Source of the DNA: Roseovarius confluentis | Lineage (GTDB): Bacteria; Pseudomonadota; Alphaproteobacteria; Rhodobacterales; Rhodobacteraceae | Assembly: GCF_002917925.1 (NCBI RefSeq) | Contig: NZ_PPFE01000014.1 | Location: forward strand, 1 to 64,000 | DNA: 64,000 nucleotides | Direction: 5' to 3' | Shown: positions 25,500-34,066 of the stretch, piece by piece | How positions within the stretch are numbered: position 1 is the first letter of the stretch | How the letters are laid out: each line of letters opens with the position of its first letter | Made by a program: the position numbers and the translations under genes | The notes under the pieces: model-generated | The model's input: the letters and a program-made list of their open reading frames with translations, nothing else | What the model was told of the DNA's origin: nothing | Databases searched by the model: none

Positions 25500-26651
25500 G
25501 TGAAGCCTGCCCCCCCTGAATTTGTCATGATCGGGGAATCCCGGGCCCCGGATCCCGCGAGCGCCGTCGCCGAGGCGGCCGAGGGGCTGGCGGGCAAGGG
25601 GCTTTGTTTCGTATTTGCGGTCCTGCCCGACAGTCTTGATGTGCAGGAAACCAGCGCGATTCTGTCCGAGGCGTTCCAGGGCGTGCCGGTCTTCGGGTGC
25701 AGTTCTGCCGGGCAGATCACCACCGACGGGTATGACGATCAGGCGCTGTTGTTGATGGGCTTCCCGCGCAGGAACTTCCGCTGTGCCTCGATGCTGTTCC
25801 GGGACCTGCACCCGGACCACGCCACGGCCTTTGCCGCCGAGGCGCAAAAACAGGCGGAGCGGTTCCGGCACACCGCCGGCTGGAACCGGTTCGCGCTGAT
25901 CGTGGCGGACGGGTTGTCCAAGCAGGAGGATCTGCTGGTCTCGACGCTTGACGCGGTTCTGGGCGACGTGCCGATTTTCGGCGGCTCGGCGGGAGACGGG
26001 CTGAAGTTCGAGCGGACCTTCGTTCTGCATGACGGTGAGACGCATTCCAATGCCGCGATGCTGTTGCTGATCGAGACCGACCTGCAGTTCCAGGGCGTGG
26101 CCTTCGATCATTTTCAGCCCGAGGGCGCGCAGATCGTCATCACCTCGGCCGATCCCGAGGACCGGCTGGTCTACGAGATCAACGGGGCGCCGGCGGCGGA
26201 GGAATACGCGCGGCTGGTGGGCTGCCCGCCCGAGGCGCTGAGCCCGGAGGTGTTTGCAGAAAACCCGATGATGCTGCGCCACAACCTGACGCATTACGCC
26301 CGTGCGATCAGCGATGCCAAGCCGGGCGGTGCTCTGTCGTTGCTGGCGGCCATCGACGACGGGTTGATCCTGACGCTGGGCAAGGCGCAAGGCAGCCTGG
26401 ATGCGCTGCACGCGGGTCTGTCAACGCGGGATGCGGCGGGGCGCGAGCCGGATTTCATCCTTGGCTTCGACTGTTTCCTGCGGCGGCTGGAATTCGAACA
26501 CAAGCAGCTGACGCATGAGGTGTCGAATATCCTGCGCGCCCACCGGGTGATCGGGTTCAACACCTATGGAGAGCAGAAATCCGGCCTGCACATGAACCAG
26601 ACCTTCGTGGGCGTGGCGTTCTTCAAACCCGAAGCGCGGGTGCTGAACTGA
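25500..26651 (+). CDS. FIST domain signal-transduction protein
   Basis: 383 residues from GTG 25500; ATG 25527 is an alternative, neither with a strong SD. N-terminal FIST_N (about 1-220: VPVFGCSSAGQITTDGYDD; PIFGGSAGDGLKFERTFV) and C-terminal FIST_C (EEYARLVGCPPEALSPEVF; LIRNPI-type segment replaced by ENPMMLRHNLTHYARA). FIST domains are predicted small-ligand sensors. The next ATG overlaps its TGA by one base, so sensor and hybrid kinase are made together. Confidence 0.85.
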   Translation: MKPAPPEFVMIGESRAPDPASAVAEAAEGLAGKGLCFVFAVLPDSLDVQETSAILSEAFQGVPVFGCSSAGQITTDGYDDQALLLMGFPRRNFRCASMLFRDLHPDHATAFAAEAQKQAERFRHTAGWNRFALIVADGLSKQEDLLVSTLDAVLGDVPIFGGSAGDGLKFERTFVLHDGETHSNAAMLLLIETDLQFQGVAFDHFQPEGAQIVITSADPEDRLVYEINGAPAAEEYARLVGCPPEALSPEVFAENPMMLRHNLTHYARAISDAKPGGALSLLAAIDDGLILTLGKAQGSLDALHAGLSTRDAAGREPDFILGFDCFLRRLEFEHKQLTHEVSNILRAHRVIGFNTYGEQKSGLHMNQTFVGVAFFKPEARVLN

Positions 26652-28945
26652 TGCTGGTGAACCCCGACGAGCCGCTGGATGTACAGGTCGAGCGCCAGGC
26701 GCGGATCATCGACGCGCTGATGCGGCGGGCGAACCGGCAGGACGATGTGCGCCCCTCGGCGTTTCGTGCGTTCCAGTCCGCCATCGAGTTGCAGGAGAAG
26801 ATGCAGGCGCAGGGCCGCGACCTGGCGCGCGCGGTGTCGGAGCTGGAGACGGTGCGCGGCGAGCAGGAGCGGATGCGCAAGAGCCTGGTGGCGGCGCTGT
26901 CGTCGATGGAGGGTGGCTTTGCCCTGTTTATCGACGGCAAGCTGGAGCTTTGCAATCACCTGTTTTTGCAGCTTTTCCCGGATATCTCGAACAAGATCGA
27001 CACGGGGCTGTCGATCGGCCGGTTCTTTGCGCGGCTGGTGTCGAGCAAGTTCTTCCGCTCGGCCGACCGTAACCTGGCCACGCTGCCCACCACGCTTGAG
27101 AAGCGGCGCGACGAAGGCGTGATCACCTCGGTCATGATCGAGATGGCCGACGACCGCTGGTTCCAGCTGAGCGCGCAGCACACGTCGGGCGACAACGTCG
27201 TGCTTCTGTTGACCGAGATCACCGATTTCGTGCGGCGCAACCGGTCGGAAAAGGAAAGCCTGATCGACCGGCAGGAGGATTACCTGAAGGCGGTGTTCCA
27301 GACGCTGACTTCGGGGGTATGCACGTTTACGTCCCGGGGGCGCGTGCTGATGCATAACGCGCAGTTCCGGGAGCTTTTGAACGTGCCGGCGTCCCATGTC
27401 GCGGAAGGTGAGCCGGTGACGGCGCTGGTGGATTATCTTTTCGACACCGGCCTGACCGTGGAAGGCGGTGATACGAGCATCGAGGGGATGTATCGCAAGC
27501 TGGTCAAGCAGGGTGCGTTTCGACAGCGCGTGCGGCTGGGCCCGATGCGGGTGCTGGAACTGCACATGCACGAGATGCCCGACAGCGGATACCTGGTGGA
27601 GGTCGAGGACGTCACGCTGGAGGCGCAGGCGACCGAAACGCTGGAGCGCCGGGTGATGGAACGCACGGCCGAGCTGACCCGTGCCAACGAGAAGCTGACC
27701 GAGGAATACGAGAAGAAGGCGCGGGTCGAGGAAGCATTGCGCGATGCCAAGGACAAGGCGGAGAAGGCTGTGTCGTCGAAGACGCGCTTTCTGGCCGCCG
27801 CGTCTCATGACCTGTTGCAGCCGATCAATGCCGCGAAGCTGTTGATCTCGACCCTGCTGGAGACGTCGCGGCACACCGACATGCACGGGCTGGTCGAGCG
27901 GCTGGAAGGGTCGTTTCGCTCGACCGAGCAACTGCTGCACTTGCTCTTGGACATCTCGCGGCTGGAAAGTGCGGCGCCTGACACCGTGTCGCCGCTGGTG
28001 GTGAACCTGACGGCGATGATGAACAGTATCCATGCCGACCAGAGCCTGGTGGCCGAGCAGAAGAACGTCCGGCTGAAGATGGTGCCCTGTTCGGTGCTGG
28101 TGCGGTCGGACCCGGTGTACCTGTTGCGGTCGATCCAGAACCTGGTGGTGAACGCGATCCAGTATACCCAGCCCGGGGGGCGCGTGCTGGTCGGGTGCCG
28201 CCGGCGCAAGGGGCGCGTTGTGCTGGAGGTGTGGGACACCGGCATCGGGATCCCCAAGCGCGACCAGCAGCGGGTGTTCGAGGAGTTCGCGCGCGCCGAT
28301 GGCGAGAAGCTGGCCGCGGGCGTCGGCCTGGGCCTGTCGGTGGTGGAGCGGGCCTGTCGCCTGCTGGGGCACAAGCTGTCGGTGAAATCCAAGCCCGGCG
28401 TTGGGTCGGTCTTTCGGATCGAGTTGGAGACGGTCGTGGATGCGCCGGCGGTCAATGAGCCGCTGAGCCTTGCATCCAACGCCGATGACCTGCTGGAAAA
28501 CCAGATCGTGCTGCTGATCGAGAACGACGAGGATGTTCTGTTCGGCACCACCAAGCGGTTGGAGCAATGGGGGGCCGACGTGCTGGCCTGCCGATCGATC
28601 GACGAGGCGGTGACCTGTGTCGAGGATATGGGCATGGCGCCCGACATCATCCTGGCGGATTACACGCTGGACGATGACGAGACCGGCGTGGATGCCATAG
28701 CGAAGGTGCGCAAGCTGACCGGCGTGCATGTGCCGGCGATCCTGATCACCGCCGACCGCAGCCCCAGGGTGCGGGCGGCGGGGCTGACCTATGACATCTC
28801 GGTGATCTACAAGCCGGTGAAGCTGAACCGGTTGCGGCCGCTGATGGCGTGGAAGATCGGTCAGCAAGGGGATGCCGAGGGACAGGGTGATACGAAAGTG
28901 GCCGGTGACAGCGCTGCCGGAGCCTTTAGTGTCTGGTCCGAATAG
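26651..28945 (+). CDS. Hybrid sensor histidine kinase / response regulator (NahK/ErcS'-type)
   Basis: 764 residues, no membrane span. A coiled coil (about 35-85) leads into PAS-like regions (about 85-205 and 210-320), a second coiled coil (MERTAELTRANEKLTEEYE), the HisKA box AAASHDLLQPINAAK with His386, an HATPase (NLVVNAIQYT, DTGIGIP, GVGLGLSVV) and a C-terminal receiver with Asp670 in IILADYTL. The H-box HDLLQPxNAA is typical of the NahK/ErcS' branch. It likely receives a signal from the FIST protein and passes phosphate to the LuxR regulator upstream. Confidence 0.9.
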   Translation: MLVNPDEPLDVQVERQARIIDALMRRANRQDDVRPSAFRAFQSAIELQEKMQAQGRDLARAVSELETVRGEQERMRKSLVAALSSMEGGFALFIDGKLELCNHLFLQLFPDISNKIDTGLSIGRFFARLVSSKFFRSADRNLATLPTTLEKRRDEGVITSVMIEMADDRWFQLSAQHTSGDNVVLLLTEITDFVRRNRSEKESLIDRQEDYLKAVFQTLTSGVCTFTSRGRVLMHNAQFRELLNVPASHVAEGEPVTALVDYLFDTGLTVEGGDTSIEGMYRKLVKQGAFRQRVRLGPMRVLELHMHEMPDSGYLVEVEDVTLEAQATETLERRVMERTAELTRANEKLTEEYEKKARVEEALRDAKDKAEKAVSSKTRFLAAASHDLLQPINAAKLLISTLLETSRHTDMHGLVERLEGSFRSTEQLLHLLLDISRLESAAPDTVSPLVVNLTAMMNSIHADQSLVAEQKNVRLKMVPCSVLVRSDPVYLLRSIQNLVVNAIQYTQPGGRVLVGCRRRKGRVVLEVWDTGIGIPKRDQQRVFEEFARADGEKLAAGVGLGLSVVERACRLLGHKLSVKSKPGVGSVFRIELETVVDAPAVNEPLSLASNADDLLENQIVLLIENDEDVLFGTTKRLEQWGADVLACRSIDEAVTCVEDMGMAPDIILADYTLDDDETGVDAIAKVRKLTGVHVPAILITADRSPRVRAAGLTYDISVIYKPVKLNRLRPLMAWKIGQQGDAEGQGDTKVAGDSAAGAFSVWSE

Positions 28946-28959
28946 GGAGGAGATTGAGC

Positions 28960-29634
28960 ATGATGACGCGTCTGACAAGCGCCCTGATCGGGGTTGCCCT
29001 GAGCTGTGCCACGGCTGTGGCCGCCCCGCTGAACGGGCAGGAAACATATGACCTGTTGTTCAAGAACGGCACGCTGGACGAGGTGTCGCGTGACACGTCC
29101 CTGGTTTACCAGAGGGAGGTCAGTAACGCGCTGGCGCCCGATGCGGCGGAGCGTGACAGCGGCAAGGTGGCGCTGACCGTGGGCGAGGGCGAGAGCCCGA
29201 TGGCGGTGCTGGAACTGCGGCAGGGCGAGAAGTACCGCAAGCTGGGACAGTTCCCGGCAAGCGTGGGCAACCCGATGATCATGTTCTTCTACGAGAGCAC
29301 GGTGCGCGACATGGCCGAGAGTGCCGGCGGCAGCAAGTTCTACATCCGCAACCGGGTGAAGGAGGCGCTGGTGCAGCCGAACGAGGTGACGATGGGCGAG
29401 GCCGAGTATGACGGTGCGACGGTCGAGACGCAGACGGTGACGATGCAGCCCTTTGCCGAGGACCCGAACCGCGCCCAGATGCGCGGCTTTGGTGATTTGG
29501 AGCTGACGGTCACGATGTCCGAGGACGTGCCGGGCTGGTATCTGAGCCTCTTGGCCGAGGCGCCGGGGCCGGAGGGCGGTGAGGGGTACCGTTCGGAAGT
29601 GACATTCGAAACGCTGGAGGAGGCGACGCAATGA
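28960..29634 (+). CDS. Secreted hypothetical protein (224 aa)
   Basis: ATG 28960 follows AGGGAGGAG at good spacing; a TTG six bases upstream is an alternative. Signal peptide to about residue 22 (CATAVAAPLNG). The mature domain is a predicted beta-rich fold with no Cys and no motif I recognise. It overlaps the next gene by four bases and follows the hybrid kinase by 14 bp, so it belongs with the FIST regulatory unit or with the PQQ locus next door. Confidence 0.7.
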   Translation: MMTRLTSALIGVALSCATAVAAPLNGQETYDLLFKNGTLDEVSRDTSLVYQREVSNALAPDAAERDSGKVALTVGEGESPMAVLELRQGEKYRKLGQFPASVGNPMIMFFYESTVRDMAESAGGSKFYIRNRVKEALVQPNEVTMGEAEYDGATVETQTVTMQPFAEDPNRAQMRGFGDLELTVTMSEDVPGWYLSLLAEAPGPEGGEGYRSEVTFETLEEATQ

Positions 29635-30089
29635 GACAGCCGTTTGAGTTCAGTCCCCCCCGTCCCGGGCTTGACCCGGGACCTCTGCGCGCGAAGGCCG
29701 GGAGGCCCCGGCTCGGGGGCCGGGGCGGCGTAGGGCGGATGGCTGGTGCTGTTCTGGCGTCGATGCTGATTGCAGTGCCGGGCCTGGCGCTGGGCCAGAC
29801 CGCCGCCGAACGCTTGAACGATTTCCCCACCGCGGCGCGGGCGGATTACGTCTTTGCCTGCATGTCCACGAACGGTACGACGCGCGAGATGCTGCAGAAA
29901 TGTTCGTGCTCGGTGGACGAGGTGGCGCAGATCCTGTCCTACGAGGAATACCTGGAAGCCGAGACGGTGTTGTCGATGCGCCGGGTGGGCGGCGAGCGCA
30001 TGGCGGTGTTTAACAGCTCGGCCGCCGCGGCGAACCTGGTGGCGGAGCTGCGCCGGGCGCAGGCCGAGGCAGAGATCGTCTGCTTCTGA
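29631..30089 (+). CDS. Small secreted Cys-containing protein with repeat-derived N-terminus
   Basis: 152 residues from ATG 29631, which has GGAGGAGG at about 8 bases and overlaps the preceding stop. Residues about 9-36 are coded by the double-hairpin repeat; then comes a signal-like helix (MAGAVLASMLIAVPGLALG) and a mature helical domain with FACMSTNGTTREMLQKCSCSVDE, three cysteines plus a final one at VCF. The Met at residue 37 (29739) could restart a normal signal peptide but lacks a well-spaced SD. Similar small proteins occur beside PQQ-dehydrogenase genes; function unknown. Convergent with pqqE. Confidence 0.72.
   Translation: MRQPFEFSPPRPGLDPGPLRAKAGRPRLGGRGGVGRMAGAVLASMLIAVPGLALGQTAAERLNDFPTAARADYVFACMSTNGTTREMLQKCSCSVDEVAQILSYEEYLEAETVLSMRRVGGERMAVFNSSAAAANLVAELRRAQAEAEIVCF
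29662..29738. repeat. GC-rich double-hairpin repeat, inverted copy, inside a coding sequence
   Basis: Hairpin GTCCCGGG - CTTGA - CCCGGGAC (29662-29682) and hairpin GCCCCGG - 8-base loop - CCGGGGC (29705-29726), then CGTAGGGCGG as at 10770. Its reverse complement aligns with 23351-23423. It sits in frame just after the start codon of the secreted protein gene. Confidence 0.75.
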
Positions 30090-30096
30090 ACCGACC

Positions 30097-31206
30097 TCAG
30101 CTGGTCGGTTCGACCTCTTTCTTGCCGGGCATGGTGCGGTAGACCAAGGGCGCGTCGGTGTTGGACGCGTGGGTGTCCGCCTGTGCTTGTAGCGCCCCGT
30201 GATGCGGCGACTTGATGCAGACCGGATCTGTTGCGGCGGGGTCGCCGACGATGGCCATGGCCTGGCACCGGCAGCCGCCGAAATCCACCAGCTTGCGGTC
30301 GCAGGACTTGCAAGGCTCCTGCATCCAGTCGGTGCCGCGATAGGCGTTGAAGGCGCTGCTCTGGTACCAGATCTCGTCCAGCGGCTTGTCGCGCACGTTT
30401 TCGAATTCGAGATGCGGGATGGATTGCGCGGCGTGGCAGGGCAGAACCTGCCCGTCTGGGGCGACGTTGAGGCCCGTGCTGCCCCAGCCGCCCATGCAGC
30501 GCTTGGGGTAATCGTCGTGATAATCCGCGGGCACGTAGTCGATCACCAGTTTGCCTTTGAGGGCGGCGCGGGATTCGGCGACGATGCGGGTGGCCTCGCG
30601 GGCCTGTTCCTTGGTCGGCATGAGGGTGTCGAGGTTCTTGAGGGCCCAGCCGTGGAATTGCACGGTCGCAACCTCGATCCGGCGGGCGCCCATTTCCTGT
30701 GCCATCTCGATGGCGCGGGGCAGCTGGTGCAGGTTGCGCCGGTGCAGGACGGCGTTGAGCGTCAGGGGAAAGCCGATCTGGCCGATCCACTCGGCCACCT
30801 GCATCTTGCGCTTGTAGCCGCCGTTATAGCCGCCGATTTCGTCGGCCATTTCGGGCGTGGTGCCTTGCAGGGACAGCTGGATGTGGTCGAGGCCGGCCTC
30901 GTCCAGTTCTTTCAGCCGGCGCTCGGTCAGGCCGATGCCGGAGGTGATGAGGTTGGTATAGAGCCCCGCATCGCGGGCGGCCTGTACGAGCGGAACGAGA
31001 TCGCGGCGGGAGGCGGGCTCGCCGCCCGAGAGGTGGAGTTGCAGCACGCCGAGCCTTGCCGCCTCGTCGAAGACGCGGACCCAGGTTTCGGTGTCCAGTT
31101 CGCTGTCCTGCCGGGCCAGTTCCACGGGGTTGGAACAATAGGGGCAGGAGAGCGGACAGCGGTGTGTCAGCTCGGCGAGCATGGCGATTGGGGCGGGTAT
31201 TTTCAT
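30097..31206 (-). CDS. pqqE: PQQ biosynthesis radical SAM enzyme PqqE
   Basis: 369 residues. The radical SAM cluster motif Cys17-x3-Cys21-x2-Cys24 (THRCPLSCPYCSNP) and GGEP are present; the C-terminal SPASM Cys set is visible (VLPCHAAQ, EPCKSCDRK, FGGCRCQA, PVCIKS). It forms the Glu-Tyr carbon-carbon crosslink in PqqA with PqqD bound. ATG 31206 overlaps the pqqD stop. Last gene of pqqABCDE. Confidence 0.97.
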   Translation of the reverse strand: MKIPAPIAMLAELTHRCPLSCPYCSNPVELARQDSELDTETWVRVFDEAARLGVLQLHLSGGEPASRRDLVPLVQAARDAGLYTNLITSGIGLTERRLKELDEAGLDHIQLSLQGTTPEMADEIGGYNGGYKRKMQVAEWIGQIGFPLTLNAVLHRRNLHQLPRAIEMAQEMGARRIEVATVQFHGWALKNLDTLMPTKEQAREATRIVAESRAALKGKLVIDYVPADYHDDYPKRCMGGWGSTGLNVAPDGQVLPCHAAQSIPHLEFENVRDKPLDEIWYQSSAFNAYRGTDWMQEPCKSCDRKLVDFGGCRCQAMAIVGDPAATDPVCIKSPHHGALQAQADTHASNTDAPLVYRTMPGKKEVEPTS

Positions 31207-31478
31207 TGCGCTACGTCCAGAAATCTGCGGTCGCGCAGGGCCGTAAGGAAGCCGTTGCTGTCCTCGGTGATCTGCTCGACCGGGGCGTTGTACTTGTCCG
31301 ACAGGGCCTGCGTGATCTCGCCGAAGCTGCGCTGCCCATCGACCTCGGTCAGGATGGCGTGGCCGATCTGGTCGAGGGTGATGGCGCGTTCGGGCGCGAG
31401 AAGAACCCACGTGTCGCGCACCTTGTCGAAATGCAGGCGCACGCCGCGGGGCAGGGAGGGAATGTCGGAAGCGATCAT
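31203..31478 (-). CDS. pqqD: PQQ biosynthesis peptide chaperone PqqD
   Basis: 91 residues, matching PqqD (PSLPRGVRLHFDKVRDTWVLLAPERA, then GHAILTEVDGQRSFGEI in the RRE-type winged fold). It presents the PqqA precursor to PqqE. Overlaps pqqC (ATG over TGA) and pqqE by four bases. A separate gene, not fused to pqqC as in some methylotrophs. Confidence 0.96.
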   Translation of the reverse strand: MIASDIPSLPRGVRLHFDKVRDTWVLLAPERAITLDQIGHAILTEVDGQRSFGEITQALSDKYNAPVEQITEDSNGFLTALRDRRFLDVAQ

Positions 31479-32227
31479 CAGGAGGCCCTTTCGAGCAGCA
31501 GCCCTTCGCCCGGTTGCCAGCCGCCGGGCGGAATGCGGGCGGGTTCGACATAGGCGCTCCAGAGGGCGTCGAGCTGGGACCAGAGCACGTCTGTCTTGAA
31601 GATCAGCGCGTTCGCGGCGGCGTCCTGCTTTTCCTGCGTGTCGGCGTGGTCGAGCACCCAGGCGAGGCCGAAGGCGACGTCCTTGGGTGCTTCTTTCAAA
31701 CGGGTCTTGAAGTAGCTGAGCGAACTGTCGTCAGCGAAGTCGTAGTTCTTCAAGAGGCCCTCGATCCGGTTGGCGTGGATCTTGGGGGCGAAGAGCTCGG
31801 TGAGGGACGAGGCAACGGCCTCCAGCAGGGTCTTGTCGCGGACGAAGCGGACATAGGCGTCGCAGGCGAATTTGGTGGCCGGCAGGACGCCCTCGCGGGA
31901 GGCGACATAGGCCGGGTCGAGGCCCACGGCCTCGGCCAGCCGGAGCCAGCGCTTGATGCCGCCTTCGTTCTCTGCGGTGCCGTCGTGATCCTCGATCCGG
32001 CTGCGCCAGGCGCGGCGCAGGTCGGGGTCTTCGACGCGGCTCATGAAGGCGGCGTCCTTCATCGGGATCGTGTGCTGGTAGTAGTAGCGGTTCAGAACCC
32101 AGGCGCGGACCTGGTCGGGCGTGCAGTCGCCGCCATGCAGGCGGTCGTGGAACGGGTGCAGGTCGTGATACCGCTCGGCGCCGATCTTGCGCAGGCGGGC
32201 TTCGAACTCTTCGCGGCTTTGCGTCAT
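31478..32227 (-). CDS. pqqC: Pyrroloquinoline-quinone synthase PqqC
   Basis: 249 residues, all-helical oxidase (YHDLHPFHDRLHGGDCTPDQ; VLNRYYYQHTIPMKDAAFM; RIEDHDGTAENEGGIKRWL). It catalyses the final ring closure and eight-electron oxidation to PQQ. Normal length; sits between pqqB (4-base overlap) and pqqD. Confidence 0.97.
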   Translation of the reverse strand: MTQSREEFEARLRKIGAERYHDLHPFHDRLHGGDCTPDQVRAWVLNRYYYQHTIPMKDAAFMSRVEDPDLRRAWRSRIEDHDGTAENEGGIKRWLRLAEAVGLDPAYVASREGVLPATKFACDAYVRFVRDKTLLEAVASSLTELFAPKIHANRIEGLLKNYDFADDSSLSYFKTRLKEAPKDVAFGLAWVLDHADTQEKQDAAANALIFKTDVLWSQLDALWSAYVEPARIPPGGWQPGEGLLLERAS

Positions 32228-33120
32228 GGGGTGATCTCCATTCCGTCCTGTCCGATGATCCAGCCCGCTGCCTGTGCCTCGGCCTTTTCCGCCGAATTGG
32301 GGCGCAGCACCGGGTTGGTGTTGTTCATGTGCACGAAGACCTTCTTGCCGATATCCACCCCCGCGAAGGCGGCGATGGAGCCGTCGGGACCGGACATGGA
32401 CATGTGGCCCATGCGCTGGCCCGTCTTCTTTCCCAGCCCGGCGCGGACCATTTCATCGTCGCGCCAGAGCGTGCCGTCGAAAAAGACCATGTCGGCCCCC
32501 TGAAGGCGCTCGCGCAGGTCGTCGGTGAGGCGGGCGCAGCCGGGGATGTAGAAGGCCGTCGTGTCGCCGTTTTCCAGAACGACGCCGACGGTCTGTTCGC
32601 CCATCAGGTCGGTCTCGACCGTCTCGCCCTCCATGTAGAGCGGCACCTTGCCGGGGACAGCGAAAAGCGTCGCGGTGAGGTCGGGGGCCAGTTCGAACGG
32701 CGCGTCGAGGGCGATGTTGGTGCGGGTCACGACGTCGGCATTGAGCGCGTCGAATATGGGATTGGCAGCCAGCACCTCGTGAATGCCCTTGGTTGCGAAC
32801 AGCGTGAAGGGCTGCATCTCGCGTAAGGTAAGCAGGCCGGCCACGTGGTCGATATCGCCATTGGTTACCAGCACGGACGTGAGCGGCAGTTTGCGCAGGT
32901 CCGTCGGATAAAGCGCGGGCGTGTGCGACATCTGCTCCCGAATGTCCGGAGAGGCGTTCAGAATTGCCCAATCAACACCGTTTCCGGTGACGGCGAGGGA
33001 CGATTGCGATTGTGAGGGTATGTCGCCTGAACGTGCAAGGTTGCAGTTGTCACAACCACAATTCCACTGGGGCAGGCCGCCCCCGGCAGCAGCGCCGAGT
33101 ATTTGCGCGCGGAATGACAT
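32224..33120 (-). CDS. pqqB: PQQ biosynthesis protein PqqB
   Basis: 298 residues from ATG 33120 (GGGAGG upstream). Metallo-beta-lactamase fold with LGAAAGGGLPQWNCGCDNC at the start, TNGDIDHVAGLL in place of the usual HxHxDH, as normal in PqqB, and NNTNPVL near the end. It is a hydroxylase acting on the PqqA-derived Glu-Tyr intermediate in current models. Confidence 0.96.
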   Translation of the reverse strand: MSFRAQILGAAAGGGLPQWNCGCDNCNLARSGDIPSQSQSSLAVTGNGVDWAILNASPDIREQMSHTPALYPTDLRKLPLTSVLVTNGDIDHVAGLLTLREMQPFTLFATKGIHEVLAANPIFDALNADVVTRTNIALDAPFELAPDLTATLFAVPGKVPLYMEGETVETDLMGEQTVGVVLENGDTTAFYIPGCARLTDDLRERLQGADMVFFDGTLWRDDEMVRAGLGKKTGQRMGHMSMSGPDGSIAAFAGVDIGKKVFVHMNNTNPVLRPNSAEKAEAQAAGWIIGQDGMEITP

Positions 33121-33147
33121 CAAGTATCCTCCCGCGCGCAAGCAGTC

Positions 33148-33246
33148 TTAGATCAGGACTTCGCGCTCTTCGTCGAAGTCAGGTCCGTACATGTTGATTT
33201 CCATGCCGCATTCGATTTCGCGGATGATCGGTTTTGCCCATGCCAT
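33148..33246 (-). CDS. pqqA: PQQ precursor peptide PqqA
   Basis: 32 residues. The precursor motif Glu16-x3-Tyr20 (MEINMYGPDFD) supplies the Glu and Tyr that become PQQ. ATG 33246 has AAAGGAGG upstream, a very strong SD suited to a peptide needed in excess. It lies 27 bp before pqqB and about 87 bp after the end of the response regulator gene, where the pqq promoter should be. Confidence 0.95.
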   Translation of the reverse strand: MAWAKPIIREIECGMEINMYGPDFDEEREVLI

Positions 33247-33332
33247 GATGGTATCCTCCTTTGAATGACAGTTTAAAGATGACAAGTCGGCCGCGTTATT
33301 GCGACTCTTAATTTCTGTGAAACGCTTAGACT

Positions 33333-34019
33333 TTAGTCCCGGTTCCCGGCGTCGGTACGTGGTGCAAGGCCGTCTATGACGAAGCCCTGGTTGCGTACTG
33401 TCTTGATCTCGAAAGCAAAATCGGCGTCGCGGAGTTTCTTCCGCAAATAGCCGATATAGACGTCCACCACGTTTTCGTTACCCGAGCCCTCGGCCTGCCA
33501 AAGCGCATCGAAGATGTCGCCGCGTGGCAGGGGGGTGCCGTCGTGGGCGATCAGAAGGCGCAGAAGGTCGTCTTCGCGCTCGGTCAGAGAGACCTTGGCG
33601 GTCTCGGTCTGCAGGACGCGGTCGGCGTTCAGCGTGGCGGGCTGCGGGCGCTGCGACGTGGCGCGGCGTTCCTGCACGCGCAGGCGGGCGACCAGCTCTT
33701 CGAAGCTGAAGGGTTTGACCACGTAATCGTCGGCCCCGGCCTCGAGACCCGCGGTGCGGTGTTCGACGTCAGAGAGTGCCGAGAGCATCAGGATGGGCAG
33801 GGTGGCGCCGTCTTCGCGGGCGCGGCGCACGAGGTCGAGGCCGCTGTCGGCGCCCAGCATGACGTCGATGATGGCGCCCGAGAAGGTCTCGGCGCGCAGT
33901 TTGTCTAGCGCGTGGTCGTAGCGGTTGACCGTTTCGGCCTGATAGCCGTGCAGACCCAGCCCCCGCGCCAGGGCGGAGGTGATTTCCGGGTCGTCGTCGA
34001 CGATCAGGAGGCGGGTCAT
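33333..34019 (-). CDS. OmpR-family response regulator
   Basis: 228 residues. Receiver with phosphoacceptor Asp52 (AIIDVMLGADSG) and Lys in YVVKPFSFEEL; C-terminal winged helix (VSLTEREDDLLRLLIAHDG; NVVDVYIGYLRKKL). It follows its kinase by 47 bp and precedes pqqA, so it may control the PQQ genes. Position is the only evidence for the target. Confidence 0.9.
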   Translation of the reverse strand: MTRLLIVDDDPEITSALARGLGLHGYQAETVNRYDHALDKLRAETFSGAIIDVMLGADSGLDLVRRAREDGATLPILMLSALSDVEHRTAGLEAGADDYVVKPFSFEELVARLRVQERRATSQRPQPATLNADRVLQTETAKVSLTEREDDLLRLLIAHDGTPLPRGDIFDALWQAEGSGNENVVDVYIGYLRKKLRDADFAFEIKTVRNQGFVIDGLAPRTDAGNRD

Positions 34020-34066
34020 GGTGATGCGGTCTCTTTCGCGGCTGCGACGGTGAGGATAGCGCCGTT

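Noticed and set aside
26564..29047. An 827-residue open frame on the minus strand
   Set aside because: It is antisense to the FIST gene end, hybrid kinase and next gene; composition is Arg/His/Gln-rich as expected for a GC-rich shadow frame, and there is no domain.
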